From Tigriopus japonicus (lineage: Eukaryota > Arthropoda > Copepoda > Harpacticoida > Harpacticidae), in contig CM021319.1 of assembly GCA_010645155.1 (NCBI GenBank), forward strand, positions 9,028,585 to 9,092,584: a stretch of DNA of 64,000 nucleotides, read 5' to 3'. A model generated the notes under the pieces. The model was not told the DNA's origin. It saw nothing but the letters and a program-made list of their open reading frames with translations, and searched no databases. Positions 25,701-39,824 of this stretch are shown here, piece by piece. The position numbers were made by a program, and so were the translations under genes. Positions within the stretch are counted from its first letter, which is position 1. Each line of letters starts with the position of its first letter.

Positions 25701-28700
25701 TGGCCTTCTCCTAAGGGTGGAGTGCATTGCCTGACAAAATGGCTATCGAGGACTTTCAATCATGGAGGAAGCAAGGGGAGAGAAACGAGGGAGGTAATAA
25801 TGCCTATGGCAAATAAGTAAGACTATCTCCTTCGTCTTTAGCGAGAATGCTGCCACGTGTTTGGAGATCAATCATCGATTTGTTAGGAAAGGTGAGCGGT
25901 AGAGCTCTCCAGATCAAAGTAGGTCACGCGAGTCTTTGTTCCCAGGACGTTTGAAACGGAGTGAATGGAACTTTTTTCCTCTCTTTTCGTTTCCCACACT
26001 TCCTATAGTGTATATAAGAGGTAAAACATACCTGTACCATGGTCCCAATTTCACATTTTTATCTCTTCAAAGCGATGCTAGGGAAAGTTTCAGGGATTTT
26101 GGAAATGTTCCTCTCATGCAAATGAGCAGCAGGCTCCTCGGAATTGGAAATAAGGCTTGACTCGAAATTCTCGGCACATAACGAGAACATTGAGCAAAAA
26201 CTTGGTCTCGGTCATTTTTAGCAAAGCTTCGAATATTTCTCCCCTCTTCTGCTGATGATTGGAAAACTCATCGCATCGTTCTATAGACCGTCCTCATTGC
26301 TCTTGTCCAATCTTGGTGTAATGGTTTTAGCAGAATATGGGAAAATATTCAGTCCACGATTCCACTACCCTCGTCTTCGTTTTCCTCTGTCCCCTTAGAA
26401 CCCAAGGATTCATTGGCCTATTTAGGTGCGACATACGGAATTCGAGGACAGCTGACCATTTCCTTCATGTTCTGGTCCGTTTCATGGATTTTCATGCATT
26501 TGAGCACAATTTAAGCTCAGAGATTAGGCTTTGGCCTTAAACATGCCAAGAAGGTCAACATTGCTAACACGACTTGTTCTCCAAAAACCGGATGCCAAAA
26601 TGAATATTTAGGGTGGTGAAGGCGAGATCGGTGTGGTTTATGGTAATTTTGTAATCTTGTTGCCATTTGCGCATTAGCTCTCATGTGCATGGAACAAAGG
26701 CCAAAGACAGACGTGCCAAGACTGGGAGAATAGAGGTCTTTTTGCAAGTGGAATACTACATTCAGCAGGCTTCAAATGGGACACATATTGTGTTATGAAT
26801 GGGCCTTCCGAGGCTCATTTTGTTCCATGTTCCGTGAGTGGAGATGGGACAAAAGAAGACCATTATCCAATCGTAAACGGGGACAAAGTGCCACACAATT
26901 TACACAATGCAACGACAACCAATCCTAGACGAGCTTAGACCCTCTTTCTCTTGATACGTTTAACTTCAATGCCTCGATCTGAAGACTTTTACTAACCTCG
27001 TCATTCTTTCAATTTTACACTCACGTCCACAAAAAAAAGTGAGCGAGGACTCAAAGCTCATAAGGTGAGAACACACAGGCCAAAGTATGTCAAGACAATC
27101 CTACAGATCTATCGGTTTGTTCAAATCCAACAAGTGACCTCTATTTTCACTTTTTTGCCGCCCGTCGTAAAATGAGCTGTTGAAAAACAACTGGCGTCAT
27201 TTTACATCTGCTTCTCTCGTCAACGGAGATCAGGATCCAAAGAGAATCGGTTGGAATTCTAACAACTTAAACACACATACCCACATCCATCCTTGACACG
27301 AGAGCAACTTCATAGTGGACACGGATTGAAAATCTTCAGGTGCGATTCTGATCGACAAACCACACACTTCAGGCCACTCATTAGCCACACGCAAATTCTA
27401 GGGCTTCCATTTGAACGCATTTCACCTCAAAATATTACGAGAAGGTACTACCATAAATAAATATTGGAGTCGGTGATTCTCTCACGTTTTTCGTCTCTGT
27501 CGAAGCCCAACCAGATGTCTGAGATCTGAATTGGTTTTCTGGTCAAAAGGAAATACAACAACCGGCTTCTTCTCAAGCCCCCAAATAGGATCTTCCAGAT
27601 CCCAAAACACACATTAAGAAACAAAAGGTTCCTCTTTTATGGCAGGAACATAAAAGTCACCCTAATAAACTCTCAAGTTCTTGTTGACCAAATCTTTCTT
27701 CCTCTTCATGAAAATAATGAACTCCGAGAGTCTTTGAATATCTTGAGTTGAAAACGATTTTTTCTCCATTACATCATGCTAATGAGAGGTGTCAATTCCT
27801 AATCATAATTCTGATCATCAGGGTTCATTATGAAGCAAAAAGAGAGAGAGGGAAAAAACGGTTCGATTCCACTCATGAAACTAGAGAGATTATAATCAAA
27901 ATGGCTCAAAGTCCATGGATTGTTGACTCGACAAAAGCATTTCGACGAGTCCATTTGCAATGGAATGCCACATAAAATCATATCTAAGTACTCTTCGCTC
28001 CGTTCATTGGAAATTCTTGCACTTGTACGCGTAAATAAATGCCTGACGAGCTAGAGCTAGACCATGTCTAACGTGAATGATTCGTCGTATTCTCGTGATT
28101 CGTAGACCAACAACCCTTCAGACTTCAGAATACCCATGTACCGAGCCCTTGGCCTCTATGTACCTACAACTGTAGAGCTTCGTATCAAATCGAAACCCCT
28201 TGGTCTTCAGAAGGGGGTCATTTAAGCCAGTCTGATTGGACAAAGTGCCTCTGCCATTGTAGTTTATGAGTGGACTTCAGGCCATGCTGATGATGACTGT
28301 GATGGGGTGAAGACGCATGGCAATGAAGTATTAAAAGCCTCTTCTTGTTGTAACTAATGGGCCGAACTCGCCAGGGGGTTCCTTTTGAGCAGATTTCAAT
28401 ATCATCAACTGCCAATGACGATGATGATAGTGTCTATAACATATTGAAGGACCCCTTTCCACTGGGATTAGATCTACTCGAAAGAGGTGCTATGATGGAT
28501 GACGGTGACATTTCAGGCAGAGAGAGTATTTTGGTAGATATATTGGAAGGGAGGAGATCATCCGTCATTGATCCTTGGGAAACGCGAAGTGGAAGACAGG
28601 CCTGCCTGATGTAACAAACAACAAGCACAAAAATCCTTTCAAAAAGCATGCCCTTTGGGTTTTATTTCCTTCCTTTCGAAGAACCTCGACACTTTGGTGT

Positions 28701-31700
28701 TCATTTCGCTTGAAGCAAAGTGAGCTCGTTGTAAAAGACATAATTACCTACTCATCTCATTAGGATGCAGAGCTACCTTGATGAAACCAGATTCTCAAAG
28801 AACACCACCCATTGTATGGCACTTTATTATGCACCCATTCCAAAAGCCACTCCAAGACGCTCAAGATTAAGCCCTTTAAGATAGTACTCGTACATAGAAC
28901 AACTATGTATGAAATCCTTGAGAGCATTCAATGGTTTTTAGTGTTCATCACAGAAAAAGGTGTGACAAGAATTGATCAGCCTTCAAGGCCATAGAGAAGG
29001 ATGAAAGATAAGAATGAAAACAAGAGTTACTCGCTCGCTCTCAATGATGCCAACAAAACGATCAGGGAATATTGTCACGTGTCTTGAACACAAAAAGCTC
29101 GCGTGTACAGTAATAGTAGATCTCCCCCCATTCTCATTGTCAATAGCAGGAATCCTTGGGATTTTCTTTCTATTGATGAATGAACTGGGAATCTGTGCAA
29201 ATACCCCTCCCTCTTGCTTCCAGGTACAGCCACATATTTCCACACATGGGGTCCCAAAGTAAACAATGGCCAGGAAATGGGTTAAGAGGACTTTGTGGAG
29301 GAAAAAATATTGCACCACGTATTGAAGAGCCACCAAGGCTTCGCTACATTTATCATCATCTTCTTGCTTGCATTCGGAAATCTCCAACTCTATAGTTCTT
29401 GCCCTCATTGTCTTTTTACTGGTATGAACAACGAACAGACAAGAACAGTGATGTCGAGAAGCCGAGATTGATTGACATGTCATGCAGACTAGTTTTCTGA
29501 GGTCTCCCAAAGGTGTGAACCTTGTCTCTGTAACTGATAATTTTGGAGTGACTTGGAGTGTCTACTCCCTTTGGTTGGTAGGCTTTACTCTGAGGTCACA
29601 TCGTAGAGTACTAGTGCTTTACAATCGCGGCTGATGGAATGAATGGCGGCATAGCTTTGGATTCAGACTTGGCTTGCTTGACAATGAGAAGTATAAGTGC
29701 AAGCCATTAAGGAGAACGGCTCACAAATGGAATCAAGGGCTGTTGTTGTTCATAGGGGTTGGTCGGGGAAGCTTTCATTTATTTAAGAGGGAGGGTTGCA
29801 TACAAATATCAGGTAGCAGTGGGCACTATAAACGCACACATATGTGGTCATAAATTTGGGTCCAAGTCATGAGGGGGTTGGATTGGGGAGAGGGAGAATG
29901 TGCATAGCATTGCTCAATTGTGTACTATGGGTCTCATTGAAGAAAGAACCATGGAATGACTTCTCTCTTTGTGTATGATCTGCCGTATTATTAGCCAGAT
30001 TGGAGCAAACAGAAGTTGAATTCATCTCCATTGGAGATGGCTGGGGCAGTTAGGAGGCAAGTGAAATAAACGATTTGCAGCGGCTAATGGTGTTTAAATT
30101 GAACTTAAATTGAGTCGATTTTTTTCGGGTGGCCCATCTTGGAATCTGTGGGATTGAGGTCATACCACGTCAAGGTTTTGTTTGCTCATTAGATTCATCA
30201 TTCTTCCTAGGGAGTTTCCAACCTCAGATTGACTTAATCAAATGTAGGAATCTGCTCATTACACCTTGTTAGCGAAAGTATGTGTGTGTCTTATCTAGCC
30301 GATATTGCCTCCGACTTAACCAAGCAACATTCTTCAAGAATGATCGTTTTATTGGATGTCAGAAACACTGTTTTGGATTTTGAATGGCGTGAAGCTTCGA
30401 TTTCATTGAAAGCAAAAATTAACGAGCTTGTTAGAATCGAACATAAAAAACACATTAAGCGTCTCACACATGATTTTCCTCCCTTAGAGATGAAGTCCAG
30501 AAGTGTTTGATGCTACAAAACTCGTTTGCTATCTTGATTTTGACCTTCAGAGCTTTTAGTCTAATTGAGACGTTCTATGAACCCTCCCAAAAAACGACAG
30601 TTACCTTTCAATACTGGTACCAGTACTGAAGCAGGGAGATTCCAGACCACTTTGTGGTATTGATCGACTTTTATTGAGGCAGTCTGGTCGAAATTTTAGC
30701 CAATTTCATGGGAACCTTTCCTGCAATTAAGTTATCATCGTTTGGACACTTCAATGGGTAATTTTCGTATCAAACCCTGGTTACAAGGATTGGTACCTTT
30801 CACCTGCTCTCCATCCAATTCAAAGCTCAGAGACGAAAGGAAAGCATTACGTTCCGAGCTTCTGATCCATCCATGTTCTGCTAGTATTCTAGCAACGCGA
30901 GTAGTAATTCTTTGATGTGTATGTAATGCGATTACGAGCGTCTTCTACAAAAGAACCTCGCTTCTTTGAATGAGGCGCAAGTTGCCTGACTCAAACTGAC
31001 AGCACCCGACGAGATCTATATTGTTCAGGAGTAAGTTGTGAAGCTTTTTAGACTCGCATCCTTGGTTTATCAATCAAAACTAAGTCAGTTTTTTTCTGGG
31101 CTTCCAAAACTCCCGAGGTTTTTGACGGCCTGTTTTCTTCGGATTGTTGACTTTGGTTTTGATTGCCTTTTCCTTTTGAATGAGACTTTATTGCGGAGAT
31201 TTTATGGCAACGATTAATTCTTCTGGACTTTTGAAAGTGAGGCCAGGCAATATAACCTGTCACAACATATTTTTTTTTTGAATAGCCAGCCATAATTTTC
31301 ACAGTTTAATGTGTGTCGTAAAAGCGAAAACTCTCTTCCTGGTTGAGATCAGAAAAAAATCCATACTCTCTAACATTGGAAAGCAAAACGCATCAACCAA
31401 AGAGAGTGGTTGAGCCAACCCAAATCCCTCTTCCATTAACAATGGTGCCAACACATATGATCAGGAAAAAGCCAAGCGTCACTGAACTCAAATATTAACC
31501 AAAATTGCCAGGGTCGCTGAATGATCAGACAACTGTAATTATTTTTGAGCCAATTATCCCTTACCTACCTCGTACCAGAATCTATATAAAACTTAACAAT
31601 AGACAAGACAGAAACAAATGTGTTACGTTTACAAGGGAAAACATAATTTGTCACGGTAAGATTCCAATGTTTGGAAAGTAAAAGTAAAATTGGGGTAACT

Positions 31701-34700
31701 GAATCCCATTCAGAAAACGTCGTGGTGCTAGCACGCGACTTCAACATCGACCATTTGGTCATGACAAGTTGGGTATGGATTTTTTTTTTTCTAGCGGGTA
31801 GTCGAATATGAACGAAGAAGAGGAGGAGGAGGCTCAAGCGTTGTGCCATGAGGGATGCCTTTTAAATTATAGACGGCATTCTGGATGTTCTACCAACACC
31901 TTGTACTAGTCCCCCCCACCTTTTTCTTTGATCCTACACGCTTGGTCGCATCTTGGTCCAGGGATGAATTAGATACTTTCGGATATTCGTCTTGTCAAGC
32001 AACCGACAAGCCATCCGACACCGATACAGGTTTAGTAGTGTCAAATTACGGCTAAGCTCCTCGCTCTAATCTGGAGTGTTTGGGTAGCATGTCGCCAAGT
32101 CAAAGGTTCATGTACCAGATTGATTCCTGAGGTTCAATTTTTGTGACCCTAGGGTCTGGGTTTTTATTCTTCTCGAGTCCGGTCCCTTCATTCACAACAC
32201 AACCAGGACTGTGAGGGTAAAATGGCAATAAATATTGAGTCTCGCTCTCGTGCTGGTGGCCACCTTATCGCCATGTACCAACACCGACTAGCAGGATTTC
32301 CTACTCTCTTTCAAATTCCCTGGTGAACACTGTAGAAATCAGAGCCTATTCTGGAACAAGTTCATGAGGAATGCTACCTCAATGGAACGGGAAACTCGGC
32401 CGAAACAGTGTTTTCTATCAGTTAGGAGCATGTCATCAAATTGTGCCTCATGCAATGTTAAAGCCAAACACTATTAGGCTATTGCTCCTATGTTGAGGGT
32501 GAGTGTGGACCACTTCGGAGGTATAAAGAAGGGTGGAAAAAAGTCAAATGTGCACTCTATTGATTAGCCACGAACTATGGAGACCGGTAGCAGATAGTAG
32601 TTCGGAAATACAACCAACCCGCCACTGACAGGCAAAAGGTCTTCCATCATAGCTCGACACACATTATGGAGAGGGGGTTCTTGACTAGAGTCACAGGTAT
32701 TATTGAAGGCCAGCAATGAATTATGGGGAAGGGGGCTAGTTTGAAAAGGCGCTTAATTGAGGCAGCCAACTAGGGGATTGACACTAATGGTCACAATACC
32801 CTCTTCATAAGCATAATCCAACCGAAAGTCTCGTTCTCGTTCATCGATTGCCAACGGCCAAGTCATTCCTCTCATGAATCCCGGAGACGGCGATCATCAT
32901 GATGATGATGGTGATGATCATAATCATCATCGTTGTGATCTAAAGTAAACAAGGACGGAAATAAATCTGCTCCCAACGCCAAATTGGCTTTGACAGTTTG
33001 TCAACAGACGACTCTTGCCCCTTGATGGGTCACAGATTGCGACATCCGTGGTCAATATGGACTACTCTAGGAGTCGAGTTGAAAATAGCTTTTTTGACTT
33101 TTCAAGTGTCCTCTAATGACAGTGACACGCAGTTCGAACAAACTCCTACACTCATCTGTAGCGGGGAAAAAATTAAGTTCATGACGTTGCAATTTAGCTC
33201 GGGTACGTGTGCAAATACTCTCGACCCACAATTGAAAGTACAGCCAATTTGGCCTCTGTGTCGGACTGATTGTCAAAAGACGACTAGCAACATTGGCAAC
33301 CCGTTCTTTCCGCTTCGTCTCTCTCTGTGTCTCTTAAATAAAATTGATTGATTAATATGGCTTTAGTTGGAGACTGGCAAATGCACATAAATCTCATGTT
33401 GCCCGTCTGAATGCATCGGAGGAAGCTCTTTTGTTTCATTTGAATCTCGAGCAAAATAACTTGAATAGACGGGAAATGATGGTGGTAGCCGTTCCCCATT
33501 CAATTCAAGCGATCCTATCACGGACAATTTTTGGCACCAACCTCGCACAAAAGAGCCTGTCATCAACCCCAGGGGAGCGCACAAGAGCAGGGAACTCAAG
33601 GTCTAAAGGACTCGTTTTTTGCATACAAAAAATATTCAAAAGGGGATCAAATGACAGTAACAAGAAGCGTCTTCTTCTTACCTGCTACTGAATGGCTTGA
33701 CACAACCAGGATCATTAGACAGGCCGAGATTAATGACACCTTGCGACACCCCAATAATGGCCGCGTCTTCATAGTGCCATGAAGCATTTCCAATTTCAAA
33801 AATCACCCATATCCAGTTGATAATAGAATTCACACACACTCGATTAGACTGGATTCTTTGGCCATCAATGGATGAAACAGGGTCCAATTTATCTCGAAAA
33901 AGGACCTTTTTATCTTTTTTGTTCTTCTCCGAATTTCCTAAATGGAGGTCATTTATTTCAATTTCCCCCGCTTGATTGAGCTCGTTCGGTCACACACAAA
34001 ATTGGATGAGGAGGGTTAAAAGCAAGATTGAGCAATATCCCCCTCAACACTACTTATTTATTACTGCTTGTTTCACTTGTAATATCGATGTCAAATGACT
34101 GGCATCTGTGAACAGCTGACACCGTTAATCACTCTTTTTTTCTTCATATATATTTTCTTGCCTGGCACAACAGAAAGAAAGGCTGTCCCAAGAAGCCCCT
34201 GTCATTCACTTTGTTAATCAGGAATTACACTCGGACTCACAACGAATTCAGCCCCTCTCTTGTTAGCTTTCTCGGCTTGACTGAAGTTATTCCTTCAAAA
34301 GCGACAAACGCACGAAATGTTCCGCTCAAGCCAAACGGGCCCTCATCTCCGCTCCCGCTTTGCTCTTATATGTTACTCGGTCAGAAAATGAGCGCACGCC
34401 CTTCGAACTCGAGACCAAAACCGGGAAATTGCTTCGGTTCCTCCCCGTAAAAAAAAATTGAGGATATCGGGGAAATGAAGCTTGGATTTTCATTTAATCA
34501 TTTAGAGATTTCCATGTGTGGGCGTTATGGAACTGGATTGATCAAACTTTTGGGTACAAATCCAATGGAGGGAGGAGTAGGACCGTGGGGGTGGGTCTGA
34601 TCATATTAGGGACAACCGGAGAGCAGATGGCGACTCGACGCTCGCTCAAAAAAAAAAAATCTGGATGACAAAATGCATGGTTGTCAAGTCTTAGAATAAC

Positions 34701-37700
34701 AACAGAAACCTTTTCAGTGGGGCTCGTGCATTGAATTACACTGGCCCTTACTGGCTTGATGATGGAGGGGTTGGAATTTGGTTAGAACATTCATGGCGCC
34801 AGTCAATGAAATGAAACACGAAAAGAAGACCAAATGAAAGTTCTCTTGAAAGAGGACGAGCGCCACAACATGCAATGCTCGAGGATTGACGAGACAGACA
34901 AGATTATCCTTGTTATTTTCTCGCTTTTTTCAGACTGGGCAAGGTAGTGCTTTAAAAACGTAATTGTATCGCTGTTAACACCAATTGTTATAGTTTTAAC
35001 ACGGTCAAATCCGAGTTTCCTGCGATTGCTTGTTCGAGATACATATCCAAAAGGGGCAAAGATTCAAAGGAATATATTGATTTGCAAATTGGCAATTAAA
35101 ACACCAAATGAGCTTAAGAAGACATACTAAGAGAAATTACAGTTGTTTTTCATACAAAACTATACGTTTCAATTGAACTATGAGATAGAAAGAGGAAAAC
35201 CATCACATTCAATCTGTTGCTTAAGTGGAACGAGTAATTTGAGGAAGAAAAGACTTTGTCGTTAGACAATGTAAAAAAACAAAAAATCATATTGAAGGGC
35301 ATTTTTGTTTTCTTTGATTGTTTCAACGTTATTAAAGTCTGAGAAGCGTCGGAGTATAACCTTATTTCTAGGACACTTCTTCAACACAATTGTTCTTGCA
35401 ATTAAGCTATTAGATTGATGTCGAAACTCACCGTAATTTAACAGTTTTGGAACAACTTTCCTGTCTCTGCAAAATTGAACTTGAACGTAATATTGCTCAG
35501 AGACTTAAGGATGGGAAACAATCTTGAATATTACTTGAATTTTTAGAGCCACTGTAACTTCACTAGAGGTTAATGCTGGATATTTTATTACATACTGTTG
35601 TCAAATGATGTAAGAAGGATCCCATTACACACATGTCTTTTCTGATTCTGGGTCTCCTAAAAACTTGAACTTCCTTGAACTCCTTAGTAATGTCCCTTTT
35701 CCAATCTTGGACCTCTGTTATACTTTATCGTGTAGTTTTATTGATTACAGATATCCAACCAATCGAATGAAGCAACCGCAAAATTGGCATTTTATCAAAC
35801 CCCAGGATCCCGAATACTCATCGGTAAAACAGGGCAGAAATGAGAAATCCTAATCATGATTCGATTTCGAATTATGGCCTCTCTCTGGCTATGTACCAAT
35901 TGGGGGGTTAGGAATCTTTTTTTCTCTGCATATTTGTACCCGTTATGTAAGGGCGAATAAATTTGATGGGAGGAACATGGGAACACCGTGAATCCTATCC
36001 TTGATCTCCCAAATAACCGATAATGCCCTCAAGTCTGAATACATCTAATGTTCACTCATCAATGATAAGCATCGCCCACTCAGTTTTCTTTGGCTCTTTG
36101 GTTCTCAACCTCCATACCACTCCCAATTCGTATGCCATTCTTGATCCATTAATGGAAATGTCCTGTCAGACGGAGGGTGTTTCAAGACTAATCCCTGATT
36201 TGATTTCATCACATCTCTTTTACTTGCCAATTGTGCGATGGCTGAATCGTGCCTAACACTCAAAAACTCTCTCGATGGATGGAACGTCGTTGTATTTTTG
36301 GATGGTTGAGACACAAACCATCCTCAAGTTGGGTTCTCCTTAGAAGTGAGTTCCTTACGTATAACCGTGCAAGAGCCAGAGGGTCGGAGATGGAAACATG
36401 AGATACGCAAAGGGAAACGCGTGTGTGGTTTAAGGGATCCGTGAATTCTCCAGGGTAACAAATATTACCTCAGGGAGATGCTTAGATGATTCCAACCCTA
36501 GAGATAACAATAATGGACGCTAGCAGGAAATCCAGGAAATGGAGGAAGAAGAGGGGGGGTTTGGATTGTAGCTTGGAGATGAGAGCGTACGAAATGACCC
36601 GTGCCTAATATGCACACTTTAATTTAGACGGACCAAAAATGGAGTTTCACCGAAAAGCGCTTGATTTGAATCAAACAATGTGCCATGGGGTTTCCCGTCA
36701 ATGAGGATTTCCAATTGTCGATGTTTCATAGGGGGTAAAACTTTCAGAGTTTCTCGTAGTTCAAATTGGAAGGGAAAACCGAGACGGAAGAAGGAAGGCG
36801 ATTGGTGCATGGTTGAATGAATGAATGGAGGGATGGTTTTCCCGTCGTACTTGCTTCCACCCAACCAACATTATGGAGGAGCTCGTTCTTCAGTCCCAGA
36901 TATGACTGAATTTGAGAACTTTGACAAGGGGTGTTTCCAAGGAACTTCAGTCCCATAACAAAAGGCTACATAGGTTTTCGAAATCAGTTTCTATTTACAG
37001 AATTAGTGATCTTAGTTGATGTTGTATTTCCGACTGTTGAGTTATTTGATATTTTACATTCCCTGACAATTGGTTAACATCAAAATATGAACTTTTACTA
37101 TAAACAGTTTGGCTGTGGAAGGTTTTTTATCCAGACACATAATCAAGGAGCTTTGGCTCTAAATTCAACTCGGAACACATCGTCAATTCATACATAAATA
37201 GTGAGAAATGATATAAACAAATAGCGGGAAAGTAAAAGAGTGCATCTACACGTAAATCAAACGACATGATCAATTTGCCATAAAAAGCTACGTAATGAAA
37301 ACCAAGACATGAGACCTTTGTCACTAATTGGACGCCAACATGCACATTTAAGTAAGACATTGAAAAACAAGCCAAGGAGAAAACCCATTTTTCCTGTGTG
37401 TCCAATACTTTGATCTTTAATGCGCTCATGGCTCTACGAATAATGAACAAAAAGGGCCTTTCATGTTCTTTAATTAGCAATTCCTTTTGCAATTAGCCAT
37501 CCAACCTTACGCAAGTTCGTCGTGTCAGTTAAGAATATCTTTTCTTTTGACCCTGAAACTTCAAAATGTGTGGCTGGTTGATGATGTTCCGTCTCAAGGG
37601 AGGGTAAGCCAAATTACGAGGAAATCTGTTCTTAAAAGCCGTCTTTCCTTCTCTTTACGAACTCTCTTACTCGTTTTGAAAGTTCCCTTCCAAAAGTCCT

Positions 37701-39074
37701 CAACTACGGACCCGAAGAATTCGAGTGAATTGAACCACGGAACTGATCGAGGGTTGAGAATTGGGGTGTTGGAAGCGGAACATACCGTGATGATGATCTA
37801 ATGTGGGACTGAATGATCGAGACGAGGTTGAAATTCTGATGAGGCTTTTAAAACAGGCATTGTTCAGGCAAACAACCAAAGTGCAACCTCTCCCCAAGGG
37901 ACATTGCCAAACCCTATCCATCAATTTGAAATTTCTACTCCAGAGCGAATCTGCAAAGGACTTCTAAAAGAAATAGAGCCCATTTGTAGCGGTCGGATCT
38001 GGGATCTCTCTTTTAGGTGGACTGGATTTGAGTTTCTGACTCATTGCTTTCTATTATGTCTTCTTTTTCACCCTTGGGATTTAAAAAGAAATATGAAGAG
38101 CTCAGTGGTAAAATGCCAACAATTCGGTGATCATGATCTGAAAAATGTAGGTATGAAGAAGTCAAAGTCACGACATTTTCCGTCTTGAATCGTAAAAGAG
38201 GAGAAAATGCAGACTTGAGCCATGGATTAAAGCAGATTAAATTGATCAAAGACGTCGATATTGGGGCACGAGAATCTCAGATATCATCGTTGGAGAAACT
38301 GAAAAAAAGAGTGAGGGTGAACTTTTTTTGAACAAGTCATCTTCCTCGTCTAGTTTGATGAGGGGATTTTCCTGTTCTAAAAGCAAATCTGTGTTCTCTG
38401 TCATGATTAAGGTGTTTAGCTCTGTAACCACTACCACGAGTATCCCCTCTTCGTCATTCAATCCAATGCTTGAGAGTCCATTTCAAATTCCGATCATTCC
38501 GAAATGGTTTCTTAATGAGGAGCAGATACATCCAAGTCTTGATCTTCTTTTTTTATCCCTGACTTACCGTTGGATTGTTTTTCTTTCTCGTCAACAAGGG
38601 AAGCAAACGGAGCAATGGGTATGATTTAGAGTTTGGTATTCGCCTGATGACATTACCCCAAAATCCTACCATACTACGAGAACGATTCGGAGTGATAAAA
38701 CACATGCTCAGCGATGAGGAAGATGGTTTTTGGCAGGAAATCAAATGATCGATGACTTTTAAGTCTGGCCAAGAGATTTAGACTTCGAATACAACATGTC
38801 ACGAAAGTTTCAACCTTTGCTATCAAACATGGACTTTCCACACGTGGTTTGGATTTGTTATAACAATATTTTGAATTGTGTGTGTGTGCTTTTAAATCAA
38901 GCCAGTTTTCATTGAAAAGGTGGTGAAACGTTTATGTGAGTCAAAATTTACAAAATAATGTTGAAGAAAACGTTTGATGCGAAAATATGAATTGATTTTA
39001 GACTGCTCTAATTGAAATGACTCGAATACACCGAAATCAAGTCAGTTTGACGCCTTGGAGTAAACTCATCAATA
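22701..39074. other. second part of the gene-poor stretch
   Basis: About 16 kb with no recognised gene, RNA gene or large repeat. Unrecognised open frames include 24617-24913, 28357-28614 (acidic, 85 codons) and 30280-30510, all on the plus strand. None shows a known domain. A short imperfect CAT/GAT microsatellite is at 32892-32931. The composition is that of ordinary intron or intergenic DNA, with many short AG/CT-rich and poly-A/T tracts. Confidence 0.5.
32892..32931. repeat. imperfect CAT/GAT microsatellite
   Basis: Runs of ATCATC and GATGAT triplets alternate over about 40 bp and form a partial palindrome. It is a simple repeat with no gene context. Confidence 0.75.
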
Positions 39075-39254
39075 TTTTTTTTTTGGTTGCGGATTGTGTA
39101 CTACCGCTACAAGGAATGCGATTCCCTGTAAACAAGGATTTCTCCCGACAGCTTCAATCCGTCCCCCAACAGGATTCGAACCTACGCTGGGGTCTGGGGA
39201 AGCACTTACTCTCGGCTCTTACAAGAACGCATTAGTACGCGCGGCCACTCTGGC
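39075..39254 (-). mobile_element. tRNA-derived SINE
   Basis: On the minus strand a tRNA-like head begins at about 39254. It has a class II (Leu/Ser-type) box A region, TGGCCGCGCGTACTAATGCG, and a perfect box B, GGTTCGAATCC, at 39172-39182. A non-tRNA body of about 90 bp follows and ends in a run of ten A at 39075-39084. The anticodon arm does not give a proper seven-base loop, so this is not a working tRNA. Head, unrelated body and A-tail are the standard layout of a Pol III SINE moved by a LINE. No clear target-site duplication was found. It lies downstream of the THAP gene, beyond that gene's likely poly(A) site. Confidence 0.7.
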
Positions 39255-39391
39255 TTCCTTCAAAGTAGAAAAAGGATTAAAATTTTACATAACAGTGTTA
39301 AAAACCTTTTTTGGTCCTTATGGCCAAAAAACTGTTTTGAATTTACTTTCGCATCTTTGTCTTTAAACATTGAAAAAAAAAAATCGCAATT

Positions 39392-39397
39392 TTTATT
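39392..39397 (-). terminator. candidate poly(A) signal of the THAP gene
   Basis: An AATAAA hexamer on the minus strand about 430 bp after the THAP-protein stop codon. If used, the 3' UTR would contain the 104-codon open frame at 39458-39772. Confidence 0.4.
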
Positions 39398-39824
39398 GTT
39401 AATCTGACCTTAAAAGATCGTCAGTTTTTTCGACATAAGATTGGCCATATTTCTAATCTAAAACTTATTTTTCTGACTTTTTCCAACTTTTTTCTGCCCA
39501 CACTCATCACATTTTGTCAAGCTCTCTTTGGACATACTGCCCTGCCAACGCGAAGTCGCTTTGATCCTTCGGATTTTTTCCATAAAGTAGTTTCTACTAT
39601 TTGAGTGGCCAACAACGCCACCTTTCCAGACACCACTTATCCTGTACTTCGAGGGGATAGGACAAAAAAATTGAAATTGTATGGTTCCATCTTCCAAGTC
39701 ATTCATCATCGAGGTACTCTCGCACACATACTGATCTCTAAATCCCCCTGACTTCCCCATGAGAACCCACATGGTACGGCAAACTAGCAGTACATTTTAA
39801 TACAATATATTTCCTTTTTATCAT

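Noticed and set aside
31565..31849. Minus-strand frame starting MAQRLSLLLLFFVHIRLPA
   Set aside because: Signal-peptide-like, so a candidate Robo first exon, but no consensus splice donor follows in the right phase and the tail is not protein-like.
39075..39254. Functional tRNA gene (Leu or Ser) on the minus strand
   Set aside because: Box B is perfect, but the anticodon arm cannot form a seven-base loop and the acceptor stem does not pair; with the A-tail it is better called a SINE.
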